From Paracidovorax citrulli (GTDB taxonomy: Bacteria > Pseudomonadota > Gammaproteobacteria > Burkholderiales > Burkholderiaceae_C): a stretch of 64,000 nucleotides of DNA. The stretch covers positions 1 to 64,000 of the forward strand of contig NZ_FNEY01000017.1 in the NCBI RefSeq assembly GCF_900100305.1, read 5' to 3'. Numbering within the stretch: position 1 is the first letter of the stretch; each line of letters opens with the position of its first letter. Positions 31,788-39,265 of the stretch are shown piece by piece. A program made the position numbers and the translations under genes. The notes beneath the pieces are model-generated. The model did not search any database and had not been told where the DNA came from. It saw nothing but the letters and a program-made list of their open reading frames with translations.

Positions 31788-32522
31788 CTAGGCCGCAGAG
31801 GCAGACAGCCTTATGTAGAGCTCGTCCAGGTCCGCGCAGTGGTATTGCTGCCTGAGCACCTCGGGCGCGCCATAAGCGACGACGCGGCCTCGCGCGATGA
31901 ACAGCACTTCGTCGCACAGCTCGCCGATGTCGCGCATGTTGTGCGAGGCCAGCACGATCGTGGTGCCGCCGATCCGCTTGGCGTTGGCGATGGACGCCCG
32001 TACGGATCTGGCACTTACCGGATCCAGCGCCGCGGTGGGCTCGTCCAGCAGCACCACCTGTGGAGCGTTCACGAATCCCTTGGCAAGCAGTACCTTGGCC
32101 CGTTGACCGGCCGACAGCGTGTTGACGAACCGGCCCCCGAGCGACGGATCGATCCCGAAGTCGTTCATGCTTTGCTCCACCCGCTCCCGGACGCGATCCA
32201 GACCGTACAGGCGCGCGAAGAGCAGCAGCAGCTCCCGGACTTTCAGCCCGCCAGGCAGGTCCATGTACGCGGACATGAAATTGATTCTCGCCAGGACGTC
32301 CTTCGGCCGCTTCGCGATATTCTTTCCCAGGATCGTTGCCGTACCGCAGGTAGGCACGACCAGGCCCGCCAGCATGCACAATGATGTGGTCTTCCCGGCG
32401 CCGTTGTGGCCGATCAGTCCAAGGCACCTGCCGCTATCGACCTCCAGGTCGAGACCGTGGACGGCAACGTGGTTTCCATAGCGCTTTCCGAGTCCGCGCA
32501 ACACAATAGGACGTATCGTCAT
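31788..32522 (-). CDS. ABC transporter ATP-binding protein (DrrA-like exporter ATPase)
   Basis: This 244-residue cytoplasmic ATPase has all ABC landmarks: Walker A GHNGAGKTTS, the Q-loop region NFMSAYMDLPGG, signature LSAGQRAKVL (Ala in place of the usual Gly), Walker B VVLLDEPTAALD and switch His in LASHNM. It fits ATPases that drive ABC-2-type exporters of antibiotics or peptides. Its likely partner is the ABC-2 permease at 38032-38835 in the same cluster. The start ATG at 32522 shares CATG with the ATG of the divergent carboxypeptidase, so the two coding regions abut with no space for a separate promoter. Confidence 0.92.
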   Translation of the reverse strand: MTIRPIVLRGLGKRYGNHVAVHGLDLEVDSGRCLGLIGHNGAGKTTSLCMLAGLVVPTCGTATILGKNIAKRPKDVLARINFMSAYMDLPGGLKVRELLLLFARLYGLDRVRERVEQSMNDFGIDPSLGGRFVNTLSAGQRAKVLLAKGFVNAPQVVLLDEPTAALDPVSARSVRASIANAKRIGGTTIVLASHNMRDIGELCDEVLFIARGRVVAYGAPEVLRQQYHCADLDELYIRLSASAA

Positions 32523-33585
32523 GGTTTCCAATGGACTTTGCTTCGATGGCACCGCATCACACATGGCGCAGCACGGCCGCACCGTCTTTGCCCGGCTGCA
32601 GAGCCTGCCCGTGGCAGACCGGCGCTGGTTCCACTGGAGAATTTCCAGCAACCACTGCTTCGACCGTGTGGTCCTGACCAACGCGGGCGAGCTGCTCCTT
32701 GCGGAACCGACACCCCGCATGACCGTGGTGGCACGTCTGCCTGCGGGTGAATGGCGGAACCTGGACGGCCGGGCCATCGACCAGGACGGTCTGGCTTTCA
32801 CTCTGGACAAGGAGACGAACGAGGTCGAGATCGCCCATTCGATCCCCTACTCCGCGCCCGCTGCCGCCACCACGGCGTGGCAGTGGGTTTTCGACAGGCC
32901 GCAGGAAGCCGACCTGCCAAGGATCTCCGTGCTCCGCGGAGTGGCCGGCCAGCCGGAGACCACCCATTGGATCGTCTGCAGGCAGCACCCCGTGGAAACG
33001 CTGGCTTCGCACTTCGCGGAGGCATTGCAGGCAAGAATTCAAGCCGACTGCCCCATGCCGCACTGGACATGGGCCGTCGTGCCCGTGGCCAATCCGGAAG
33101 GCTGCCGCCTCGGCACGTCCCGGCTGAACGGGCAAGGGATCGACATGAACCGGTGCTGGGGCGTGCCGGGGCAACCGAGGGAGGTAGGCCACCTGCTCGA
33201 TGGCATGAGGGAATTGGGCTGCCACTTCTTCCTGGATGTCCATGCCGATGAGCAGTGCACGCAGCCCTACCTGCACCTGGGAGCGGCGAACGCGGCTCCT
33301 GCGTCGCCGGCGGCGCAGCGCGAGCGCGCGTTCAAGCTGGCGCTCGAACGTGCCCTCGGTGGTGTACCGCTCGCGACCTACGACGAAGCTCCAGGCAGGC
33401 TCACGCGTGGTCTGGGCGCCTACCACGTCCACGAAACCCATGGCTGCCCCGCGATCGTGCTGGAGATCCCGATGCAGCGGGACGTGATGGCCGAACCGCT
33501 CGCAAGCGACACGCTCGCCCGGATCGGTGAACTGGCCGATGGCGTTTACAGGGCGATCTGCGTCACCAGTGGTACGCACCGCTGA
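32521..33585 (+). CDS. M14-family zinc carboxypeptidase (cytosolic carboxypeptidase-like)
   Basis: The 354-residue enzyme has a beta-sandwich N-terminal domain (residues 1-125) followed by a zinc carboxypeptidase domain, as in cytosolic carboxypeptidases. Zinc ligands are His156 and Glu159 in RQHPVET and His241 in FLDVHAD; substrate binding uses Asn210-Arg211 in GIDMNRCW; the catalytic base is Glu315 in IVLEIPMQ. All expected residues are present, so it should be active in trimming C-terminal residues. No signal peptide. In this cluster it is the only recognisable peptidase and may process the 55-residue peptide. It is the only rightward gene in the cluster and converges with the aldolase-like gene 21 bases on. 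A later ATG at 32563 is possible. Confidence 0.88.
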   Translation: MVSNGLCFDGTASHMAQHGRTVFARLQSLPVADRRWFHWRISSNHCFDRVVLTNAGELLLAEPTPRMTVVARLPAGEWRNLDGRAIDQDGLAFTLDKETNEVEIAHSIPYSAPAAATTAWQWVFDRPQEADLPRISVLRGVAGQPETTHWIVCRQHPVETLASHFAEALQARIQADCPMPHWTWAVVPVANPEGCRLGTSRLNGQGIDMNRCWGVPGQPREVGHLLDGMRELGCHFFLDVHADEQCTQPYLHLGAANAAPASPAAQRERAFKLALERALGGVPLATYDEAPGRLTRGLGAYHVHETHGCPAIVLEIPMQRDVMAEPLASDTLARIGELADGVYRAICVTSGTHR

Positions 33586-33606
33586 GACGTTCACGGACTG
33601 CGCGGC

Positions 33607-34665
33607 TCAAGGCGCCTCCCTGGGCAGACCATCCTGCTTGCGCGGCCCGCTCCGCTCGCAGCAGCGGGCGAGGAAGTCCAGCAACCGCGTGTCGGCTGCG
33701 GGGCCGCGGCCCCAGAACACTTCTCCGTGTTCTTCCATGATGACGAAGCCTTCGCCCTCGGCCGTGATCTGCTCGGAGAGGACGTCGCCCAGGGCCGGTT
33801 CGCCATAAGGCATCTCCGGCACCCGGCACCACTCGGCGTATGCGGCATTGCGTGTCCAGCGGTCGCTCGCATGCGTGTGGATGACGGCGGTCACATCGGC
33901 CCGTCTTTCCAGAAGCACCGCTGCCTCGACGGCATCGGAGGACGGGAGGAAATCGCCGACGTACCGGATGGCGTTGCGGGCGCGGTCATAGCCGGTCACC
34001 CAGGATATCCGCCGCAGATCCAGCCCATCCTTGTACGTCTTGGTGGCGGTGATCAGGAACCCCCCGCCGCGACGCACCAGGAAATAACCGTCCGAGGCCG
34101 ACCGGTGGTAGAGGTGGTGCTCGTCGAACATGCGGGACGCCTGCTCGAAGAATCTGCGCTCGCGCGGGGTGAGTTCGACGCTCCCGGGCTGCCTTTCCGC
34201 CACATACTTGATGCGGACCGAGTCGCATACGCTGTTGTCCGCGATCTTCTGGTCGGACACCCAGGCACGCGATGCGTCGAAGCGGTCGGGCCGCAGAAAA
34301 TTCACGCGATCCGCGTACCTGACCTTCGCCGCCTCGATCGTGTCGCGTATCGACAGCATCTCGGCCTCGTCCCTGTAGGCGAGTGCGATGCTGACCTGCA
34401 TGTAGCTTTCGAGGTGGCGGGCGATGACAGGTTCGACTGTGGTGTCGAACGGCCTGTCGGCAACGATGATGGCCAGCGAATGGCGTACGTCGCGCGGTGG
34501 TGGCTGCCCGCCCTCCCCCAACAGGCAGGTGGACAATGAGAACCCGTATTTGTCGGAGTTCTCGAACAGCTTGTTTCGCAACTGCTCACGGCTGCCGTCG
34601 GCCGGGAACGCCGCGCAAACAACGACTTCGCTGCGATGCAGGGGCCTATCGTATTGGTATCGCAA
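33607..34665 (-). CDS. Class II aldolase/adducin-domain protein with an extra N-terminal domain
   Basis: Residues about 165-345 form a class II aldolase-type domain: SDGYFLVRRGGGFLITATKTYKDG, PSSDAVEAAVLL, the metal-binding pair His263/His265 in VIHTHASD, and a third possible ligand in FVIMEEHGEVFWG. Members cleave or epimerise sugar phosphates or act as decarboxylases on a Zn2+ site. The first 160 residues match nothing I recognise. Translation starts at TTG 34665; AAGGAGG lies seven bases upstream, which settles this rare start. It follows the methyltransferase by 35 bases in the putative peptide-pathway operon. A sugar role is not implied by context; a retro-aldol reaction on a modified peptide or amino acid is speculation. 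Confidence 0.75.
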   Translation of the reverse strand: MRYQYDRPLHRSEVVVCAAFPADGSREQLRNKLFENSDKYGFSLSTCLLGEGGQPPPRDVRHSLAIIVADRPFDTTVEPVIARHLESYMQVSIALAYRDEAEMLSIRDTIEAAKVRYADRVNFLRPDRFDASRAWVSDQKIADNSVCDSVRIKYVAERQPGSVELTPRERRFFEQASRMFDEHHLYHRSASDGYFLVRRGGGFLITATKTYKDGLDLRRISWVTGYDRARNAIRYVGDFLPSSDAVEAAVLLERRADVTAVIHTHASDRWTRNAAYAEWCRVPEMPYGEPALGDVLSEQITAEGEGFVIMEEHGEVFWGRGPAADTRLLDFLARCCERSGPRKQDGLPREAP

Positions 34666-34700
34666 GATTTCCTCCTTCGTGGTGGATACGGATCGCGGGA

Positions 34701-35465
34701 TCAGGCGATCTTTCTGAAGACGGCGAGCAACGAGCCGGGAAACTCCTCGACCGTCAAAGGCGCCGCCGCGAACGCGACATGGGGCATGCCCCGGCAGGCG
34801 AACCTCAGAGACTCCTGCGTATGCAGGTGCTCCACCGATGTGAAGATCCGCGGCTCAGGGTGGTCATCCACCTCCAGCCGGACATCCATCTCCGCGATCC
34901 AGCCTTCTTGCCGGAGGCGGACCGGCCCGAACGGCCACTCGACGCTGCCCCGGGCACCGGAAGCCGTGTGGAAACGCCGGGTCTTGATGTCCAGGTCATC
35001 CAGGTGATTGAGGAATTTGCGGGGGTCATGCAGCTCTGCGACGAAGAGGCCGCCTGGGCGCAGGACGTTCGCGCAGGCCTGCAGCAGGGCCGCTGCTTCA
35101 TCGTTCGAAAGGTAGCCCAGCGAATACCGCGGCGCGATGACGATGTCCATGGAGCCCGCCCTGACCTCCTCGGGCAGAGAAGGCAGGCGTGAGATCAGGT
35201 ACCGCAAAGGCGCGACACCGGCAGCCAGCTCGGCCATCGCGGGAGCGCTGTCGATGGCGGTCGCCGCTCCGAAGCCTTCGGCAACGAACGCCCGGGAATG
35301 TTCGGCAGGCCCGGCGAAGAGCTCCAGGGCATGCAGGCTGCCCGCACGGCCACCGTGCATCTCGACGATGCGCCGGATCTGGGCCGTGAAATCGCGGTCT
35401 TTCGAGAAACGGGCATAGGCATCGGCGAAGGCGCCGTACAGTTCGTTGATGTCAATGGGCTGCAT
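34701..35465 (-). CDS. Class I SAM-dependent methyltransferase
   Basis: The 254-residue protein has a Rossmann-type methyltransferase fold. Motif I is ALELFAGPAEHSRAF (residues 46-60), an acidic post-I residue follows in AATAIDSAPAM, and the motif IV-VI region includes MDIVIAPRYSLGYLSNDEAAALLQACANVLRPGG. An N-terminal helical lid (ELYGAFADAYARFSKDRDF) is like those of small-molecule methyltransferases. The substrate is unknown. The ATG at 35465 lies inside the last codons of the radical SAM gene (14-base overlap), so the two are translationally coupled. Confidence 0.86.
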   Translation of the reverse strand: MQPIDINELYGAFADAYARFSKDRDFTAQIRRIVEMHGGRAGSLHALELFAGPAEHSRAFVAEGFGAATAIDSAPAMAELAAGVAPLRYLISRLPSLPEEVRAGSMDIVIAPRYSLGYLSNDEAAALLQACANVLRPGGLFVAELHDPRKFLNHLDDLDIKTRRFHTASGARGSVEWPFGPVRLRQEGWIAEMDVRLEVDDHPEPRIFTSVEHLHTQESLRFACRGMPHVAFAAAPLTVEEFPGSLLAVFRKIA

Positions 35466-37083
35466 GGATCGGAATGGATTTTTGAGTGTGTCCCGTCCAG
35501 TAGCCCGCAGGGATGGGCGGGATGACATCGTCCCAGTACTCGGCGGGTTCGAGCTTCCGTACCTCCTGGCGGTAGTCCAGTTGGCTCGCGTGTTCCTCAT
35601 AGGTGGCGAAGGCACACAGCGCAGCCGGCAGCAGCCGTTGGTAGAAGCCGCCGATGAGGTCGAAGAGTTCGTCTCGGGCGCTGTTGAGCGTGTCGAGCGT
35701 GAGCTCCCGCGCCCGTGCCTGCTGCAGGAAGTGCTGCATCGCTTCCAGGCAGAAATAGGGCAACACGCTGAACCAGTCTTCGATGCGCTGCTGATCGCCC
35801 TGCGTGCAATGCCGCCGCAGGCCATTGAGCGCCGTGACCTTTGCGCTCCACTCGTAAGCCAGCAGTCGATAGATCTCCATGAGTGGTTCCAACGCAGGAT
35901 CGAAAACCGCTCCGCGCGCGGCAGGCGCCTTGATGGCGACGTCCAGCGCCGCATAGGTTCGCGGGGACATCGGCCGTGCATCCTCGGCCTTCCAACTGCT
36001 TTCGAAACTGAACGAGAAGAACGGCATGCCGAGGAACCGCTGGTTGCGCTCGTAGATTTCGGCGATGCGATCGAGGTTCAGGGCCAGGCTTTCGAGTGTT
36101 GTGTTCCGGTTGAACAGGATGAAGCTCAGGTCCATGTAGATCCCGCTGTCGGCCAGGTGGCGGATCGTGCGGCGAAGAATCTCCGAGGTGGTCTTCTTCT
36201 TCAGCACGGCGAGGTCCTCGTCGAGGAGCGATTCGACACCGATGAAGACACTCACCAGTCCCGCGCGCTTCAGCAACGCGAAGTCGCCGAAGTTCGACAA
36301 GGTGTCCGCTCTCGCATAGATCTTGAAGCCGATCGCAGGAAAGCTCGCCGCGATGTTCTCCAGCAGTTCGGAGATCCGCGGATAGTCGCGTTGATCGGCG
36401 CCGAAGAACTCCGAGTCGTTGAAGACGAAGTGGCGAACGCCGAGGTCGTAGTAGGCCCGGATGTCGGCCAGGACGTGTGGGACGGGCCTGCGCGTCCAGC
36501 GTTTCGGGTAGTTGACACCGGAGTTGATGAAGCAGAACTTGCAAGGGAAATGGCATCCCCGTGTTGTCTCGATCGAGGCCTTGACCCGAGGCAGATGGTC
36601 GGGTTGGACCGCCTGGGTGGGCAGATACGGCCTGAGCTGGAGATCACCGTCGAAGGCCGGGCCGTCATCAGGCATCCCGAGCATCCTGGCAAGCGACCGC
36701 TCGTCGTGGATCGATGTACGGAGCCGGTCCCCGAATGCGGTGCCGAGACGCTGGAACTCTCCATTATCCGGAAGCCGCCCTGTCTGCCCGTAGAGGATGA
36801 CCTGCGCATCGGTCTGCTCCAGCAGGCCGCTGGCGATCCTCAATGCATAGAACACGTTGTCGCCCGTTTCCCGGCAGGAAACGACGTAGTGCGTCGCGGC
36901 AGAGGTTTCGATGATCTTCTGCAGGCTCAGCGTGCGATCGATGTGGAAATCGTAAACCCTGGGAGCCGCGCATCCCGTCGCATCCAGGTAGCCGAGCCAG
37001 TAGGAGATGATGGCGTCCTCCCGCACGTCGAGATCGTTGTACCGATAGGTGTGCGGTGGACGGATGATGGCGATGTTCGGCAT
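35452..37083 (-). CDS. B12-binding-type radical SAM enzyme
   Basis: The 543-residue protein has an N-terminal domain like cobalamin-binding Rossmann folds (THYVVSCRETGDNVFYALRI, AQVILYGQTGRLPDN) and a radical SAM core with Cys177, Cys181 and Cys184 in RGCHFPCKFCF. Later core elements are HFVFNDSEFFGADQ and VSVFIGVESLLDEDLAVLKKK. The 180-residue C-terminal part is helical and unfamiliar. B12-dependent radical SAM enzymes often methylate unactivated carbon or phosphorus, though some do other chemistry. The classical DxHxxG cobalamin motif is not obvious, so cobalamin binding is uncertain. ATG 37083 has AGGAGG upstream. Central catalyst of the putative peptide cluster. Confidence 0.88.
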   Translation of the reverse strand: MPNIAIIRPPHTYRYNDLDVREDAIISYWLGYLDATGCAAPRVYDFHIDRTLSLQKIIETSAATHYVVSCRETGDNVFYALRIASGLLEQTDAQVILYGQTGRLPDNGEFQRLGTAFGDRLRTSIHDERSLARMLGMPDDGPAFDGDLQLRPYLPTQAVQPDHLPRVKASIETTRGCHFPCKFCFINSGVNYPKRWTRRPVPHVLADIRAYYDLGVRHFVFNDSEFFGADQRDYPRISELLENIAASFPAIGFKIYARADTLSNFGDFALLKRAGLVSVFIGVESLLDEDLAVLKKKTTSEILRRTIRHLADSGIYMDLSFILFNRNTTLESLALNLDRIAEIYERNQRFLGMPFFSFSFESSWKAEDARPMSPRTYAALDVAIKAPAARGAVFDPALEPLMEIYRLLAYEWSAKVTALNGLRRHCTQGDQQRIEDWFSVLPYFCLEAMQHFLQQARARELTLDTLNSARDELFDLIGGFYQRLLPAALCAFATYEEHASQLDYRQEVRKLEPAEYWDDVIPPIPAGYWTGHTQKSIPIHAAH

Positions 37084-37092
37084 GAAATCCTC

Positions 37093-37785
37093 CTAGACGT
37101 CGGTGTCCTCGATGGCCGGGACGACGAGCTCCTTCACCAGGGTCGGGTCGTCCAGCGAGAGAATGCAGCGGATCAATTGGTAGATGTCGTCCGGCGGTAT
37201 GCGCGCCGGGTGGGACGACTGGCCGCTCTGGTCACTGCGGATCGATCCCGGGGAAAGGCAGGTGACATGCAGGCGCAACGGCCTTCCCTGTTCGCGCAGC
37301 GAGTGCGTCAGGCCTCGCAACGCGAACTTGGACGCGACATATGCACATGACGTGCTACCGGAGTTGTCGAGGCCGCTGGTTGACCCGATAAGGAAATAGT
37401 GGCGCCGGCGAGGTGGTGTTGCAGCGCACAGCGCGAGCAACCGCTGGCCGATGATCAGCGGTGCCGTGATGTTCGTGGCGACGATGCCGCGAACCTCCTG
37501 TTCCGAGGCGCGCTCGAAGCCTTGCTGCTCCCAGATGCCCGCCACATAGATGATGCAGTCATAGTCGGCCCGCTGCATGTCGGCGGTCACCGACGCCAGT
37601 CCCGCCTCCTGCGTGAGATCTGCAGTCAGGATGCGTCCGGCCTGCTCGGCCTCGCTGCCGTCGAAGCGCCTGGCGACGGCGGTCACGGCATGGCCGTCCG
37701 CGCCGAAGGCGCCCAGCAGGCTGCGGCCCAGGCCGCGGGATGCTCCGAGAATCAATACCTTGTTCCGGTCAGGGGGTGTCTTCAT
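37093..37785 (-). CDS. SDR-family oxidoreductase of the peptide cluster
   Basis: The 230-residue protein is a compact SDR with an N-terminal nucleotide site (KVLILGASRGLGRSLLGAFG), a central YVAG segment replacing NNAG, Ser in LIGSTSGLDN and the catalytic YVASK tetrad portion, followed by CLSPGSIRSD. It should reduce a carbonyl or oxidise an alcohol with NAD(P). It begins at ATG 37785 and ends nine bases before the radical SAM gene. A frame of 85 codons upstream (TTG 38039) overlaps its start as ATGA. The substrate is unknown; in context it may act on a pathway intermediate. Confidence 0.87.
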   Translation of the reverse strand: MKTPPDRNKVLILGASRGLGRSLLGAFGADGHAVTAVARRFDGSEAEQAGRILTADLTQEAGLASVTADMQRADYDCIIYVAGIWEQQGFERASEQEVRGIVATNITAPLIIGQRLLALCAATPPRRRHYFLIGSTSGLDNSGSTSCAYVASKFALRGLTHSLREQGRPLRLHVTCLSPGSIRSDQSGQSSHPARIPPDDIYQLIRCILSLDDPTLVKELVVPAIEDTDV

Positions 37786-38031
37786 TTTTCAAAGCCTCGC
37801 GCAGGGTGGCATTGGCATGCCGTTCGATTCGACGGTGCGTCTGAGCAGATGGCAGTCCACTCGCTGGTCTCGTGCCGTACGGTACGCAGAGCGGAATTCC
37901 TGGCACGGATGCCGAGCAGGACCGGTCGGCGAAATGCGAAATCCGGCCGGTCGCAGGATTCGGCAAGGGAGCGCACGCGCCGCCCACCGCTGGACAGGCC
38001 CCATGCCCGGTCGGGATGGTGCAGACTGAAA
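37786..38031 (-). other. Gap inside the peptide-cluster operon with possible small open frames
   Basis: This 246-base gap is unusual in an otherwise tightly packed operon. Two frames on the operon strand run through it. One is an 85-codon frame from TTG 38039 to 37782 that overlaps the SDR start as ATGA. The other is a 72-codon frame from GTG 37987 to 37769 that ends ANATLREALKNEDTP. Neither has a ribosome-binding site or recognisable domain, and both have third-position G+C only near 65%. It may hold a second small protein, a regulatory leader or a decayed gene; I cannot decide. Confidence 0.3.
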
Positions 38032-38835
38032 CTAGTCAACGGGGCCTCCGTCCAGCAATCCGCTTTTTCGGGTGTTCTCGAACATCATGAGAAAGAGCGC
38101 CAGGCCGATGGCAAGCCAGGCACTGGCGGTGGCAGCGACCAAGGACAGGGTGCCGCCCATGATGGACCCCGTGGCGAGCAGCTCTCTGACGCAGTCGAAA
38201 ACGTAGGTCGTCGGCAGCAGTGCGGACACCCATTGCAGCCCAAGGGGAAGCGCGGAGGTGGGATACAGGACGCCGGACAGCGGGGCAAGCGTCAGTACCA
38301 GCGCCCACGAAAGGATCTCTGCGGCGATGCCCCAGCGCAGGATGACGCCGGACATGATCAGGGAGACGGCTGCCGAGGACATCAACGCGAATACGGTCAC
38401 CACCAGCACGGAGCCGCGCAGGTCGATGTAGTCCGACCAGCCTGCTCCCAGGGCGACGGCCACGGCAATGCCGATTCCGAGCACCGCGCGCACGAGTCCC
38501 ACGATGAAACATCCGAACATCATTTCCAGCGGCGTCAGGGGCGTTGTGAAGAGCTGCGGCAGAGCGCGGCCCCACATCTCCGTGAACAACGACATGACAG
38601 TGCCCTGCTTGAACCTGAAGATGATTTCCCACATGAGGTAGGAAACGAGCAAAGTGCTTCCCAACGTGGGCAGGGACTGGGCGCTGAGGTAGTTCTTGAA
38701 GATGACCCACTGCATCAGCGTGGCGGTAGGCATGTACACGGACTCCACCAATCGTGGCCAGGACCGCAGCAGCACCACCAGGTGGCGCACGCTGATGGCA
38801 GCGATGCGCATCAGCGATGCCTGCAGGGGGCGCAT
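38032..38835 (-). CDS. ABC-2-type transporter permease
   Basis: The 267-residue protein has about six membrane segments (for example GLVRAVLGIGIAVAVALGAG, VLVVTVFALMSSAAVSLIMSG, AEILSWALVLTLAPLSGVLYP) and the layout of ABC-2 permeases such as DrrB or NodJ. With the ATPase at 31788-32522 it would form an exporter, probably for the cluster's product or as self-protection. ATG 38835 (MRPLQASL) is chosen; a GTG four codons earlier (38847) is possible. It starts 63 bases after the stop of the 55-residue peptide gene, on the same strand. Confidence 0.88.
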   Translation of the reverse strand: MRPLQASLMRIAAISVRHLVVLLRSWPRLVESVYMPTATLMQWVIFKNYLSAQSLPTLGSTLLVSYLMWEIIFRFKQGTVMSLFTEMWGRALPQLFTTPLTPLEMMFGCFIVGLVRAVLGIGIAVAVALGAGWSDYIDLRGSVLVVTVFALMSSAAVSLIMSGVILRWGIAAEILSWALVLTLAPLSGVLYPTSALPLGLQWVSALLPTTYVFDCVRELLATGSIMGGTLSLVAATASAWLAIGLALFLMMFENTRKSGLLDGGPVD

Positions 38836-38898
38836 GGTCGATTGCACGGATGTGGTGGATGGATGAAAGGGATGGGGTTGGCCCCCATCCCGGCAGGC

Positions 38899-39066
38899 TT
38901 ACGGCCCGGTGACGACGTCAACGAAGACGTCGGTGACTTCGCGGCGCGTCTGGGCGTCCAGTTCTGCCTGCAGCTGCTGGGTGGCCTGTGCTACGTCGGA
39001 TGCAGCCAGCGCACGGCGCAGGGCACGCTCGACCAGGTCGTCTTTGGAAACCAAGCTAGTGCTCAT
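38899..39066 (-). CDS. Small peptide, candidate precursor of a modified peptide (55 aa)
   Basis: The frame starts at ATG 39066 with a strong AAAGGAG eight bases upstream and encodes 55 residues: an N-terminal MSTSLVSKDD, an amphipathic helix rich in Ala, Arg, Glu and Gln (about residues 11-42), and a beta-prone C-terminus REVTDVFVDVVTGP. There is no Cys, no signal peptide and no known domain. Size, strong translation signal and position at the head of an operon with a radical SAM enzyme, methyltransferase and exporter are typical of RiPP precursors: helical leader, short C-terminal core. The possible core is the last 10-14 residues. It could instead be a scaffold peptide or an unrelated small protein. 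Confidence 0.65.
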   Translation of the reverse strand: MSTSLVSKDDLVERALRRALAASDVAQATQQLQAELDAQTRREVTDVFVDVVTGP

Positions 39067-39265
39067 ACGTTTGCTCCTTTCGGTTGGAAAAACACCCCGA
39101 TGAATGGGGCGTGGCCAGTATGGATACGAAAAGGGCGCCCGCTTACTGTCGTGTTGAGAGCGAACGTTATGCATACCATTCGCCATCTCGATGAACCTGG
39201 AACGGATGGCGCCGCCCGGCATGGGATGCACCATGCAGTGCGATGCCGCCCGCTAACATCGCGCC

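Noticed and set aside
38899-39066. The small peptide as a LysW-type amino-group carrier protein.
   Set aside because: It has no zinc-binding cysteines and no EDWGE-type tail, and no ATP-grasp ligase is nearby.
39087-39110. A hairpin with a T run in the leader of the small peptide gene (CCCC...GGGG then TTTTT on the minus strand).
   Set aside because: The stem is only four to five pairs. It is too weak to call an attenuator without comparative support.
38899-39234. A longer version of the small peptide starting at 39234.
   Set aside because: The strong AAAGGAG lies just before ATG 39066. The extra 56 residues are not protein-like and cover the promoter region.
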